This document shows positions 6,502-15,900 of a stretch of 25,134 bases of DNA, piece by piece. The stretch lies in IMG/VR virus record IMGVR_UViG_3300007344_000218, positions 1-25,134 of that record, one strand, 5' to 3'. Every line of letters starts with the position of its first letter. The stretch's first letter is position 1. The notes beneath the pieces were generated by a model. The model did not search any database. It had not been told where the DNA came from and saw nothing but the letters and a program-made list of their open reading frames with translations. Source of the stretch: a virus. Position numbers and translations under genes: made by a program.

Positions 6502-9500
6502 TGGCAAAAAATAAGGTAATGATCGATGTAATTGTAGACGATAAAGGTACTACAAAACGCGTTGCTGTTGATGCTAAAAAATTAGGTGCGGCACTAGATG
6601 ATACCGCCCGATCTGCAATAAATACCGAAAAAAATGCAAAGGGATTGGCCGGTACTGCTTCTGCTGGTGCTAAAAACTTTTCTAAGATGGCGCAAGGGAT
6701 TACGGGAGGCATTGTTCCCGCATATGCTGCTTTTGCTGCACAAATTTTTGCCTTAACTGCTGCCTTTAACTTTCTGAAAAGAGCGGCAGATTTAGAGAAT
6801 TTAAGACAATCACAAATTTCTTATGCTCAAACGACAGGTCAAGCAGTAAATACAATTACAGAAAGACTAAAGCAAGCCTCCCAAGGCATGCTAGGTTTTA
6901 GAGAAGCTGCTCAATCGGCTGCGATCGGAGCTGCAAAAGGGTTTTCTTCTTCTCAACTAGAAAGATTAGCAGAGGGGTCTGTAAAGTTATCCGCTCGTCT
7001 AGGTAGAAGCTATGAGGATACTTATGATCGTTTAGTACGAGGTATTTCAAAAGCAGAACCTGAACTTCTCGATGAATTAGGAATTACGCTAAGATTAGAA
7101 ACAGCTACAAGAAGATACGCTCAATCTTTAGGAGTTAATCAAAAAGCTTTAACAGAAGCTCAACGAAGTCAAGCTGTTTATAATGAAGCACTTAGGCAGC
7201 TTAATCAACAAACAGTAGGGGCCCCAGCTTTAGCAAATCAATTTGAAGTACTTTTAAAAACTTTTGAAGAAATTGCACAAAATATTACTTCAAAACTCTT
7301 ACCTTTATTTACATCTTTAGCAGATTTTATAAATAAAAATGCAGATGCGGCTGCTGTTGCATTTGCTGCTCTTGGTACTCTTATACTTGTAAATATTGCA
7401 GGCTTAAAAGATGGAATTAAAGCTTCGTTAGTAAGTTTAGCAGGATTTGCTGGATCTAGTATTGGGCTCGTGGGTAAAACGGCTGCTTTAACAGGTAAAG
7501 TTGTAGGAACTGGACTAGAGCCTATAATTAAAGAAATAAAAGAAGCAGAGGATAAGTTGCTTGTAGCCGCAAAAGATTCTGCAGCTAAAGCACGGAATGC
7601 TGCAAAAACTCTTGTAAGCACTGGGGCAAAAAGTACAACTTTACAAAAAATTGCAGAAGGAATCGAAGTAACCCCTCAAGCCTTAGGTAAGTTAAGAAAA
7701 GATTTAGCAAGAGTTAAAAAAGAAATACAAGAAACAGGAGAAACAGCGTCTTCTGCATTTGCCGGAGCTACGGTGGACTCTATAGAAGCGGTAGAAAAAG
7801 AGTTAAAAACTCTTGGACGAACAAGTCTTACTACAGGGCAGAAAATTAAAAAGGCAATGGCAATCACTGCCGCTGGAGGAGTAAAGCTTCTTAGAGGAAG
7901 TGTAACACTTGCTTCCTATGCTTTTAAAGGGTTAGGAACTGCAGCTAAAGTGTCTGGCGGCGTAATTAATAAAGCCATGTCCTTGGCAATGAAAGGAACT
8001 TTTATTCTTGCAGGAATACAAGCGGTATATGAATTATTTCAAAAATTGGCAGAAACACCTTTAACTTTTGTAGAGAATGTAGAAGCCATTGCAGCTAAAG
8101 TTATAAAAATATTCGAAGGAATAATTAATTTTGTAATTGGAGGAATAAATAGAATTGGAGAAGCTTTACCAGATAGATTTAAATTTGAAGTAGATACGGT
8201 AGACTTATCTGATCTTGCTGCAAATGTTAAAAATGCTACAGACACCGTTCTCTCTTTCGCAGGTACTAGTAGAAAAGCTCTTGCAGAAAGAGAAGCCCAA
8301 AATAAAAAAGAGGCAGAAATTAAGAAAAAAATTGATGAACAAAATGAAGCTTTAAGAAGACAACAAGCTATTGTACAAGCATTAAATAAGGATTTAGGAA
8401 TAGCGAAGTTAGAAACGATAGAGCAGAGAAGTCAATTTATAAATACCCAGAGTATAGAAAAGCAAATCGAAGCCTATTTAAATGCACGAAATCAACTTCA
8501 AGAAGCTCAAAAAAGGGCTCCTAACTTAACGGGCCGTGAAAAAGTTGAAAATTTATACGAGCAAATGAATGCAGAAGCAACTATTAAGATGGCTCAAGAA
8601 AATATTCTTGGAGTTCTGGAGCTAGCCCCTAAGCTAAAAGAAACTATTTTGGAAAGCTTAGGTATTGCAACTTACGAAGAAGCTCTTAATAATCCAGAAA
8701 TCTTGAAAAAACTAGGAGAAATATTTGCAAAACAAGGCGAAGAAAGTGCAAGTTCATTTATTCGAGAGCTTTCAAGTATCAAAGATGGAGCAAACCAACT
8801 ATTGCAAGATTTAGGAGGGGGAGATATAGTAGCTGCAAGAGATACACTACAAGCACGTCTTAATTCTATTAAAAATATGGCAGGAACCCTAGGGGAAGAT
8901 GAATTAACAAGCACCGCCGCAGGAATCAAAGAATTAAAACAGCAGCTAGCAGATGGCGGTTATACAGAAGAAGCGGACAAACTTTTAGAAACTTTAAATA
9001 AACTGATAGATGCAAGAAATCGATTGGATGTAAAACAGGCAAATTTAAAGGTACAAAAAGTACAAACAGAACAGCTTCCGGGGGCCTTAAGAACTCAGGG
9101 AACTTTAGAAAACAATGCAACAGAAGCAGCTTTAAAATTAGAAGAAGCTCGACTAGCTTTATTAGAATATTCGGCAGTTTCAGCAAATGAAAGACAAATC
9201 AGCGAAGAAGTTTTTCAAGATAATGTTAGAAAGCGAGCATTTGCAATTCAAGAAGCTATAGAAGCAAAACGAATCGCAGATAGAAATCTAAGCGAAATTG
9301 GACAATTAGGAAATGCAGTAAGTGACTCTTTAGCCTCAAGTATGCAAAGTGCTTTTGACGGACTTATTCAAGGAACTATGTCTGCAAAAGAAGCTTTTGC
9401 AAGTATGGCAAAAAGTATGTTGCAAGCAATTGCAAAGGTTATTGCAGAACTTCTTGTTGCAAAACTATTAACCGCAGCTCTTGGGGGTACTTCTTTCGGA

Positions 9501-9896
9501 ACTTTTTTAGGAATTCCTGCAAGAACCGGCGGTATATTTGAGCAAGATCCTTCAATGCGTTACGGCGGGGTTGCAGAAAAAGTACAAGCATATGCGGGAG
9601 GAGGAATTGCAAAAGGACGACAAGCAGGATATCCTGCAATTCTTCACGGTACAGAAGCAGTTGTACCTCTTCCTAATGGAAAAGAAATTCCAGTACAAAT
9701 GACTAAAGGATCCGGGAGCACTAACAACGTTGTAGTAAATGTAACTGTCGACTCAAATGGAAATGCGCAGCAAAATACTTCTGCCAACCAACAACAAGGT
9801 GCAGGATTGGGTAAAGCTATAGCTATGGCTGTACAAAAAGAACTTCAAAATCAGAAACGGTCTGGGGGTATTCTTAGTCCGTATGGAGCAGCATAA
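6501..9896 (+). CDS. Tail tape measure protein
   Basis: Sets tail length and is expelled at DNA injection. It has 1131 residues and is the second longest gene here. An N-terminal charged region (residues 1-60) is followed by GGIVPAYAAFAAQIFALTAAF, then helical, Gln/Ala-rich coiled-coil stretches typical of tape measures (about 90-250, 595-690 and 850-940). Hydrophobic segments lie near 282-302, 497-520 and 983-1005 and could insert into the host membrane. The C-terminus has the usual Gly-rich YAGGGIAKGRQAGYPAILHG pattern followed by EAVVPLP and VVVNVTVDS, common in lambda-like tape measures. Taking lambda as a guide, the length suggests a tail of very roughly 170-200 nm. It starts in TAATG, overlapping the chaperone stop by one base, and its own stop overlaps the next gene in the same way. 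No lysozyme or peptidase motif was noticed. Confidence 0.92.
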   Translation: MAKNKVMIDVIVDDKGTTKRVAVDAKKLGAALDDTARSAINTEKNAKGLAGTASAGAKNFSKMAQGITGGIVPAYAAFAAQIFALTAAFNFLKRAADLENLRQSQISYAQTTGQAVNTITERLKQASQGMLGFREAAQSAAIGAAKGFSSSQLERLAEGSVKLSARLGRSYEDTYDRLVRGISKAEPELLDELGITLRLETATRRYAQSLGVNQKALTEAQRSQAVYNEALRQLNQQTVGAPALANQFEVLLKTFEEIAQNITSKLLPLFTSLADFINKNADAAAVAFAALGTLILVNIAGLKDGIKASLVSLAGFAGSSIGLVGKTAALTGKVVGTGLEPIIKEIKEAEDKLLVAAKDSAAKARNAAKTLVSTGAKSTTLQKIAEGIEVTPQALGKLRKDLARVKKEIQETGETASSAFAGATVDSIEAVEKELKTLGRTSLTTGQKIKKAMAITAAGGVKLLRGSVTLASYAFKGLGTAAKVSGGVINKAMSLAMKGTFILAGIQAVYELFQKLAETPLTFVENVEAIAAKVIKIFEGIINFVIGGINRIGEALPDRFKFEVDTVDLSDLAANVKNATDTVLSFAGTSRKALAEREAQNKKEAEIKKKIDEQNEALRRQQAIVQALNKDLGIAKLETIEQRSQFINTQSIEKQIEAYLNARNQLQEAQKRAPNLTGREKVENLYEQMNAEATIKMAQENILGVLELAPKLKETILESLGIATYEEALNNPEILKKLGEIFAKQGEESASSFIRELSSIKDGANQLLQDLGGGDIVAARDTLQARLNSIKNMAGTLGEDELTSTAAGIKELKQQLADGGYTEEADKLLETLNKLIDARNRLDVKQANLKVQKVQTEQLPGALRTQGTLENNATEAALKLEEARLALLEYSAVSANERQISEEVFQDNVRKRAFAIQEAIEAKRIADRNLSEIGQLGNAVSDSLASSMQSAFDGLIQGTMSAKEAFASMAKSMLQAIAKVIAELLVAKLLTAALGGTSFGTFLGIPARTGGIFEQDPSMRYGGVAEKVQAYAGGGIAKGRQAGYPAILHGTEAVVPLPNGKEIPVQMTKGSGSTNNVVVNVTVDSNGNAQQNTSANQQQGAGLGKAIAMAVQKELQNQKRSGGILSPYGAA

Positions 9897-10351
9897 TGGC
9901 TAAATATTATCAATTTACAATAGATTATACCGAGTTAAATACTCTTTTAGGTGCTAAAACTCCTGTTCGTACTAGTAGTGATAATTATGTAATTACTGCA
10001 GATCGTGGGTTTTCTCGACAAGTTGCTTTTAATGTTTTAACAGCTAGTTTCGGTGACGGGTATGAGCAAAGAGCAGAAAATGGAATAAATAGTAAGCAAG
10101 AACAAATTTCATTAACTTTTAATAATAGATACTATACAGAAGGTAATTTAATTGCTGCATTTTTTGATTTGAAAAAAGCATCAAATTTTTTACTAAAAGT
10201 TACAAATACAAAAGATGTAGAAAGTTCTTCACCCACTGATGTAGCAGAAGATATTCGTGTAGTCTGTGACGGCTATAATGTGGTATATCCTACAGAAGAC
10301 TTAATTTCAATTCAGACAACTTTACGAAGAGTGTATGAGCCTGCCGCATGA
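9896..10351 (+). CDS. Minor tail protein, lambda gpM-like
   Basis: The product has 151 residues and is predicted to be part of the tail tip, joining the tube to the tip complex. It contains the characteristic SFGDGYEQRAENGINSKQEQI section (about residues 50-70), a strand pattern FNNRYYT, and a closing LISIQTTLRRVYEP, all typical of the lambda M minor tail family. Size is slightly above lambda gpM (109 residues). It starts in TAATG directly from the tape measure stop, with TGGAG a short distance upstream. Its TGA stop overlaps the next start as ATGA. Gene order tape measure, M, L, K, I, J matches lambda. Confidence 0.82.
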   Translation: MAKYYQFTIDYTELNTLLGAKTPVRTSSDNYVITADRGFSRQVAFNVLTASFGDGYEQRAENGINSKQEQISLTFNNRYYTEGNLIAAFFDLKKASNFLLKVTNTKDVESSSPTDVAEDIRVVCDGYNVVYPTEDLISIQTTLRRVYEPAA

Positions 10352-11577
10352 CAGATTTAATAGATACAGTACAAAAAACAGCTTTAGACGATGCTTTTAT
10401 CGAGCTTTTTGACATAAATCTTAAGTATAAGAATAATCAAGGAGCTACTGTAACAGAGTTAATTCATTTAGTTGATGGGTTAAACACGGAAGACCAGTAC
10501 AATGTATGGATGCCTTATGAGCAAAGCGATGGAACAAGAATTTGGGCAGAATACTTAGCCTGCCCTATTTCTATAGAAGGTATTTCTATAGATAGTACAG
10601 GAGCCGCATCCAGACCAACTTTAAATATTGCAAATATAGCTTCTTTAGCTCGTAATATATCAGGGTACCCCTATCCTGGTACTAGAACTAATAGCGATGG
10701 TGCAGATAATGAAACAAACTTTGATGACATTTTAAAAGATTTACAAATTATAAAAAATGAAGATGTTTTAGGTTCTACAGTTACTTATAGAAAAACTCTT
10801 TTAAAAAATACCTTTGTAAAAGAAACAGACACCACTGCTACTCCTAGTGTCGATAGATGGTATGCTCAGAATCACCCTACAAAAAGTGGTACTTCAGGAA
10901 CTCATTATCTATACAATACTGCACCTAGTCCTGTAGAATTTCCAGCGCAAAAGTTTGTCTTAGACAGAGTAGCTACGGAAACGAATATATTAGTATCTTT
11001 CGAGCTCGCAAATCCTTTAGATGTTCAGGGTTTGCAAGTTCCAAATCGATATGTAATTGGAAAGTATTGCCCTTGGGCCTATAAAGGAGCTGTAGCGGGG
11101 TCAGTAAAATCTGGATGTCCTTGGAAAAATAATGGAATGAGAACTATATCAGTAACTACTGATTCAAGTGGTGCGACAGATGGAACTTATGGTATAAATC
11201 ACAATACTGCAAATATTACATACTCAGGTACAGACACAGACACTCTTCCAGCCGACTGGGCTTTAACAGTTACAGTAGCAAGCGGGTCTTCCACAGTTGT
11301 TATAAATAATCCAGGACATAGTTTTGAAAGCAATGAAACTATAACTATACCCACTTCAATTATTGGTGGCACTACCAATTTAGTAATACGAGTAGATACT
11401 CGAATGAATTTTGATATTGACGATAACTATGTTTCAGACCCTGCGAATGATGTTTGCGGAAAAACAGTAAATTCTTGTAAAACTCGATTTCACCCTAAAT
11501 ATACTGGGTCTGTTCATACAGCTACAGATATTGCTCTTCCTTTTGGAGGCTTTCCAGGAAGTCGTAAGTTTAAATAA
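10348..11577 (+). CDS. Tail tip protein, lambda gpL-like, predicted Fe-S protein with inserted domain
   Basis: Tip-complex subunit of 409 residues, compared with 232 in lambda gpL. The family is indicated by FIELFDINL near the start, WAEYLACPISIEGI, FVLDRVATETNILVSFELANPLD, and a C-terminal half with four cysteines: C241 in YCPWAYKG, C257 in SGCPWKN, C370 and C377 (C-x6-C). Lambda gpL relatives are known to hold an iron-sulfur cluster with four cysteines in this layout. Between C257 and C370 lies a beta-rich insertion of about 85 residues (265-352), with GTYGINHNTANITYSG and ETITIPTSIIGG, related to the insertion in the major tail protein. LPFGGFPGSRKF closes the protein, as in other L proteins. 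It overlaps the previous gene by four bases (ATGA) and the next by one (TAATG). Confidence 0.85.
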   Translation: MTDLIDTVQKTALDDAFIELFDINLKYKNNQGATVTELIHLVDGLNTEDQYNVWMPYEQSDGTRIWAEYLACPISIEGISIDSTGAASRPTLNIANIASLARNISGYPYPGTRTNSDGADNETNFDDILKDLQIIKNEDVLGSTVTYRKTLLKNTFVKETDTTATPSVDRWYAQNHPTKSGTSGTHYLYNTAPSPVEFPAQKFVLDRVATETNILVSFELANPLDVQGLQVPNRYVIGKYCPWAYKGAVAGSVKSGCPWKNNGMRTISVTTDSSGATDGTYGINHNTANITYSGTDTDTLPADWALTVTVASGSSTVVINNPGHSFESNETITIPTSIIGGTTNLVIRVDTRMNFDIDDNYVSDPANDVCGKTVNSCKTRFHPKYTGSVHTATDIALPFGGFPGSRKFK

Positions 11578-12269
11578 TGCTTGAAGAAATACAAGAACAT
11601 TTCGAAAAAGAGTATCCACGCGAAGGATGTGGAGTTATTGGAATTGTGAAAGGAAAAAAACAATGGTTTCCTTGTACAAATGTTGCAGAGGGTGATGAAG
11701 ATTTTATACTTTCATCTGATGACTACTTTAAAATTGTTAAAAAGTGTGATATATTTGCAATTGTACATAGTCACCCAGATACTTCAAATGAGCCTAGTGT
11801 TTCTGATATAAATAATTGTAATGCTCTGGGAATTCCTTATTGGATTTTTAGCTATCCAAGTATGGAACTAAATATTGTAGAACCTGAAGAAAAAATGCAT
11901 CCGTTAATTGGCAGAGAGTATAAGTTTGGAGTACAAGACTGTTTTGAAGCAATGAGGGATTACTTAAAGAGTCAAAATATTGATATACCTCCGAGAATAC
12001 CTTTTGAAGATAATTGGTGGGATAGAGAATTAGATTATTTTTCAGAAGAAATTATAAAACAATGGGGAGGAATAAAAGTCTCTTTAGAACAAATACAAAA
12101 AAATGATGTTCTTATATTTAAAGTAAAGCATAATGTTCCGGATCACTGTGGTGTTTATATTGGAGATAATAATTTCTTTCATCACGCAGAAAATAGATTA
12201 TCTTGTAGAGAACCTTTAAATGAGTTTTGGGTAAAAAGTTTAGACGGAGTTTATAGATATGGAGCGTAA
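11577..12269 (+). CDS. Tail assembly peptidase, lambda gpK-like (JAMM + NlpC/P60)
   Basis: Two enzymatic domains in 230 residues. Residues 1-105 are a JAB1/MPN metallopeptidase: E16, H64-S-H66 and the SxxD motif S74-x-x-D77 give the zinc site (HSHP then SVSD). Residues 108-230 are an NlpC/P60 cysteine peptidase with C122 in GVQDCFEAMRDY and H190 in DHCGVYIGD, followed by FFHHAENR. In lambda-like phages K acts in tail tip assembly. The NlpC/P60 domain could also cut cell-wall peptides at entry, and the JAMM domain has been proposed to act on the ubiquitin-like protein I encoded next door. All key residues are present, so both domains look active. The gene starts in TAATG from L and overlaps the next gene by 11 bases. 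Confidence 0.92.
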   Translation: MLEEIQEHFEKEYPREGCGVIGIVKGKKQWFPCTNVAEGDEDFILSSDDYFKIVKKCDIFAIVHSHPDTSNEPSVSDINNCNALGIPYWIFSYPSMELNIVEPEEKMHPLIGREYKFGVQDCFEAMRDYLKSQNIDIPPRIPFEDNWWDRELDYFSEEIIKQWGGIKVSLEQIQKNDVLIFKVKHNVPDHCGVYIGDNNFFHHAENRLSCREPLNEFWVKSLDGVYRYGA

Positions 12270-12978
12270 AGTATATTTAGAAGGAGCAATAGCAAAAAAA
12301 TTCGGCTCTGAGTTTACAATTTATGCAGAATCTGTAGCAGATGTATGGAGATGCTTAAATTGTAATTTTCCAGAACTTCGAGAGTATCTTGTTGAGTGTC
12401 ACGAAAAAAATATAGGATTTCTCTGCCAAGTAGGAGATAAAGGACTTGATGATGAAGAAGAAATGCTGCTAAAAATGGGGGAAGGGGATATTTTTATATC
12501 TCCTCAGCCCGCAGGCTCTAAAAGTGGTTTAGGAAAAATACTTGCAGCAGTAGCAATTGTAGCAATTATGTTAACCCCCGGCCTTAGAGAATACTTTGTT
12601 ACTGCTAGTTTAACTGCAGTGGGGCCGGCTGGAGTAACGTTTTCCTATGGCTTAACAACAGCAGGTTTAATTGCTGCGGGAGTAGCAGTAAACTTAGCAC
12701 TTACAGGAATACAGCAGATGATGGCTCCTGACCCAGCTGTGGACTCTCCAGATACTTCGGCCGGAGAAAACTCATATTTATTTCAAGGAAGCGAACAATC
12801 GGTTTTAGAAGGAGACCCAGTTCCTGTTGCATACGGACAATTACGCATTCCAGGCCGTCCAATAGGATTTGAGTTAAGAAATAAACAAAATGTGTATAGT
12901 AACTACTACTATAACGGAGGCTACGGATACGTTCCGGGAGACCCTCGATACTATGCTCGATTTTCATTTAGAATTTAG
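12259..12978 (+). CDS. Tail assembly protein, lambda gpI-like
   Basis: A protein of 239 residues. Residues 1-83 (VYLEGAIAKKFGSEFTIYAES up to GEGDIFISPQP) correspond to the ubiquitin-like beta-grasp domain of lambda tail assembly protein I. A short AGSKSG linker follows. Two long hydrophobic stretches (92-106 and 114-152, Ala/Gly/Leu-rich) come next. Residues 171-205 carry the conserved NSYLFQG and EGDPVPVAYGQLRIPG found in I proteins. The last 30 residues are unusual, rich in Tyr and Gly (NVYSNYYYNGGYGYVPGD) and not part of the family core as I know it. It overlaps the K gene by 11 bases, with CGGAG about nine bases before the ATG. It probably helps to fold or deliver the J tip protein. Family call is good; the exact role is known only by analogy. 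Confidence 0.82.
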   Translation: MERKVYLEGAIAKKFGSEFTIYAESVADVWRCLNCNFPELREYLVECHEKNIGFLCQVGDKGLDDEEEMLLKMGEGDIFISPQPAGSKSGLGKILAAVAIVAIMLTPGLREYFVTASLTAVGPAGVTFSYGLTTAGLIAAGVAVNLALTGIQQMMAPDPAVDSPDTSAGENSYLFQGSEQSVLEGDPVPVAYGQLRIPGRPIGFELRNKQNVYSNYYYNGGYGYVPGDPRYYARFSFRI

Positions 12979-12993
12979 ATAAGGAAAATATTA

Positions 12994-15900
12994 ATGGTAA
13001 CTCCTGTAAAAAGTAATCAACAACATATTTTTATACACGATGCTTTGTGCGAAGGCCCTATAGATGGACTTTTGTACGGAGATGCTTCTATTTTTCTTAA
13101 TGGAAATCGAGTAAAAGATATTGATCCGGATGCTCCTTGGACTCCTGCAGGGGGCAAGATATATTTTGACTCTTCCGTAGATATAGCAGGCGATGTTAGC
13201 GCTGCAACTATACCTTCCACTATGGTAGGGATTCCAAAAAATTCTAATTTTATAGTATTACGAAGTGCAGGAATTAGTAAAACGAGCTCAAGTGCGGAAG
13301 GAACTAGTGGGAATATCTCTATTACAGGGACATCTGATTTTTCTATTGAATACAATACCTATAATCAAGGAGCTTCTGTTCCTTTACAATACCCCACTGC
13401 GGGCTCTTTACCTTCCACTATAACGCCTTCAAATGGGGGGTCTGGGTACACGAGTGCTCCCACTGTAAAAGTAAAGTATAATGTTACGAACTTGGAAGTA
13501 CCTAATGTTAAATATAATGCCACTATAACCAACGGAAGTGTAACAGCCATTACTTTGGATGCAAATATTAATAGTGGAAACACTGGGCTAACCGGGGTTT
13601 TTCGATTCGAAATAAGTTCCCCCGAATTAATTGATAATAGATTTATTGCTCTCGCAGACCCTACTACTAATGATATAATTGCAATCGGAGAAGGCAAGTG
13701 GTCTTCTGGAAGTACTTTAACATTTATTCCTTCTACAGTTAATTATAATCAAAATTATTGGTTAGCAAATAATAATATACCTTATAAAGTTCAAGTTATA
13801 GAAACTATAGAAATAACGCAAATAGGCTCTACTTCCATTACTCTTGTTGATCCCCCTTCTTTAGGAGCAGGTACTTACTCTTTTACACTAACAGGATCTA
13901 GGTCTCCAAGTGCTTCAGAATTAGATGCAGAAAATCCAGGATCTTCTGAAAATTTTGTAGCTCAATTTAGAGCTGGCAATACATTTCAAGACCCAATTAC
14001 TGAATTAAATGGTGTTGGTGGAGGAACTTCCTATACCGTAGCCACAAATACTTTAACAAATATTATTTTAAGGCAGATAAACTACACAGTATGGAACACT
14101 AATAACCCAAATGATACCTTAACGGGGGTGCAAGTACATTCGACAACTGGCTACCCCGAAGGGCAAACTATTACTAGTGAAGGTAATACAGAGCCTTTTG
14201 AAATTCAGGGAAGCAATTTTTCTGTAAATCCAGATGTTGTTAAAAGTTTAGATGAAGTTAGAATTTCTATAGGGTATAATTCATTACAAGCCATTCGTAA
14301 AGATAATGGTGACGATATATATAATTATGCTAAGTATCTTATTCAAATTGCAAGAAAGCCCCCGGGAGCCACCGAGTATGAAAAATACAAGCATGCTTTT
14401 GAATCTGCCGATGGAACTTCTGTAGGTCAGATTGAACATTCAGGAAAAGACAGAAGTGCTGTTTCTTTTGAACACTACATTGATCTTTCTATAATTAAAC
14501 CTTTTGAAGATTTTAAAATTCGAATATTTAGACTAACTCGACCAAAAGGGCGAGGGGTAAGGCAAGGAGGAGGAGACCAACCCCCAGATTGGGATACAGA
14601 TCAAGGCGATTCAACTTCTTCTATTACCAATGTCGTAGGAATAAATAAAGATAAATTTTCTTATCCGTATACCGCTCATGCAGGACTATTTTTAGACTCT
14701 AAAGAGTTTACTTCTGTTCCTAATAGAAGTTATGAAATTCGAGGAATGAAAGTAAAAGTTCCTCAAGGATATTTACCCAGAGAATACAGCACTGCTACCC
14801 AAAATAAGCCAGACGCTAATGGCACTGCCTATACAGTTCCTACTTACCCCAATTTTTGGTCGGGCTCTTTTAGCGACGAATTATATTATACAAATAACCC
14901 TGTATGGGTCTTTTTAGATCTTATTACAAATGATCGTTTTGGGGCGGGAGAATGGATAAAGCTTTCCGACATAGATATATATTCTCTGTATAGAGTTTCA
15001 AAATATTGTGATGAGCTAGTTCCTGACGGAAAGGGGGGATATGAGCCTAGGTTTACAGCAAACTTGTACCTAGCAAAAGCGACTGATGTATATAAAGTTG
15101 TTAAAGATATGGCAACTATTTTTTCATCTATTGTGTATTGGATGGATGGAAAATTATCTACAGTATTAGATGCGCCGGGAGACCCTGTATATAGTTTTTC
15201 CAAGGCGAATGTTCTTGACGGAGCTTTTGTATACGAAAGTACAGGGCAAAAAACAAGAGTTAATCAAGTTGTAGTAACTTGGAACGACCCGAGTATTGGA
15301 TATGAACAATCAAATGTTATAGTTGAGGATAGAAACGATATTGTTTCGTCTGGAAGAGTTATAAGTCAAAATGCTGTTGCTTTTGGCTGTACTTCCGAAG
15401 GGCAAGCACGAAGATATGGCAAATGGAAGCTTTTTACTGCACAAGGCCAAAGTGAAATTGTATCATTTAGAACTTCTTTTGAAGGTCTTTTTCTTAAGCC
15501 TGGAGATGTAATCGAAGTACAAGATGCTTCACGTTATGGGTCAATGCTTAGTGGCCGTGTTGCTGGAGTAACTACTGATGGTAGTAGTAACCATGTCGTT
15601 ACAGTAGATAGACCTTTAACTTTAGATGCTAATAATACTTATAACTTAAATGTTCTTATAACAGAGCCTGCCGCGTTTTATGTGGGGGAAGATAGCCTTG
15701 AGCTAAGCAACACTGGAATAGTAGTAAACAGCGGAGGAACTCCATACTCTAGAGGTGATAGAATAATTACAGGTCTTTTTATTTGGGATGAGGTGGACGA
15801 AGAGTACCAATCAACATTTATTGATACAGAAGAAAAAGCAAGTAACGCTTTTTACAGGGATGGAGCTACTACCTATAGGCCAATAGAACTTTCTTGGAAA

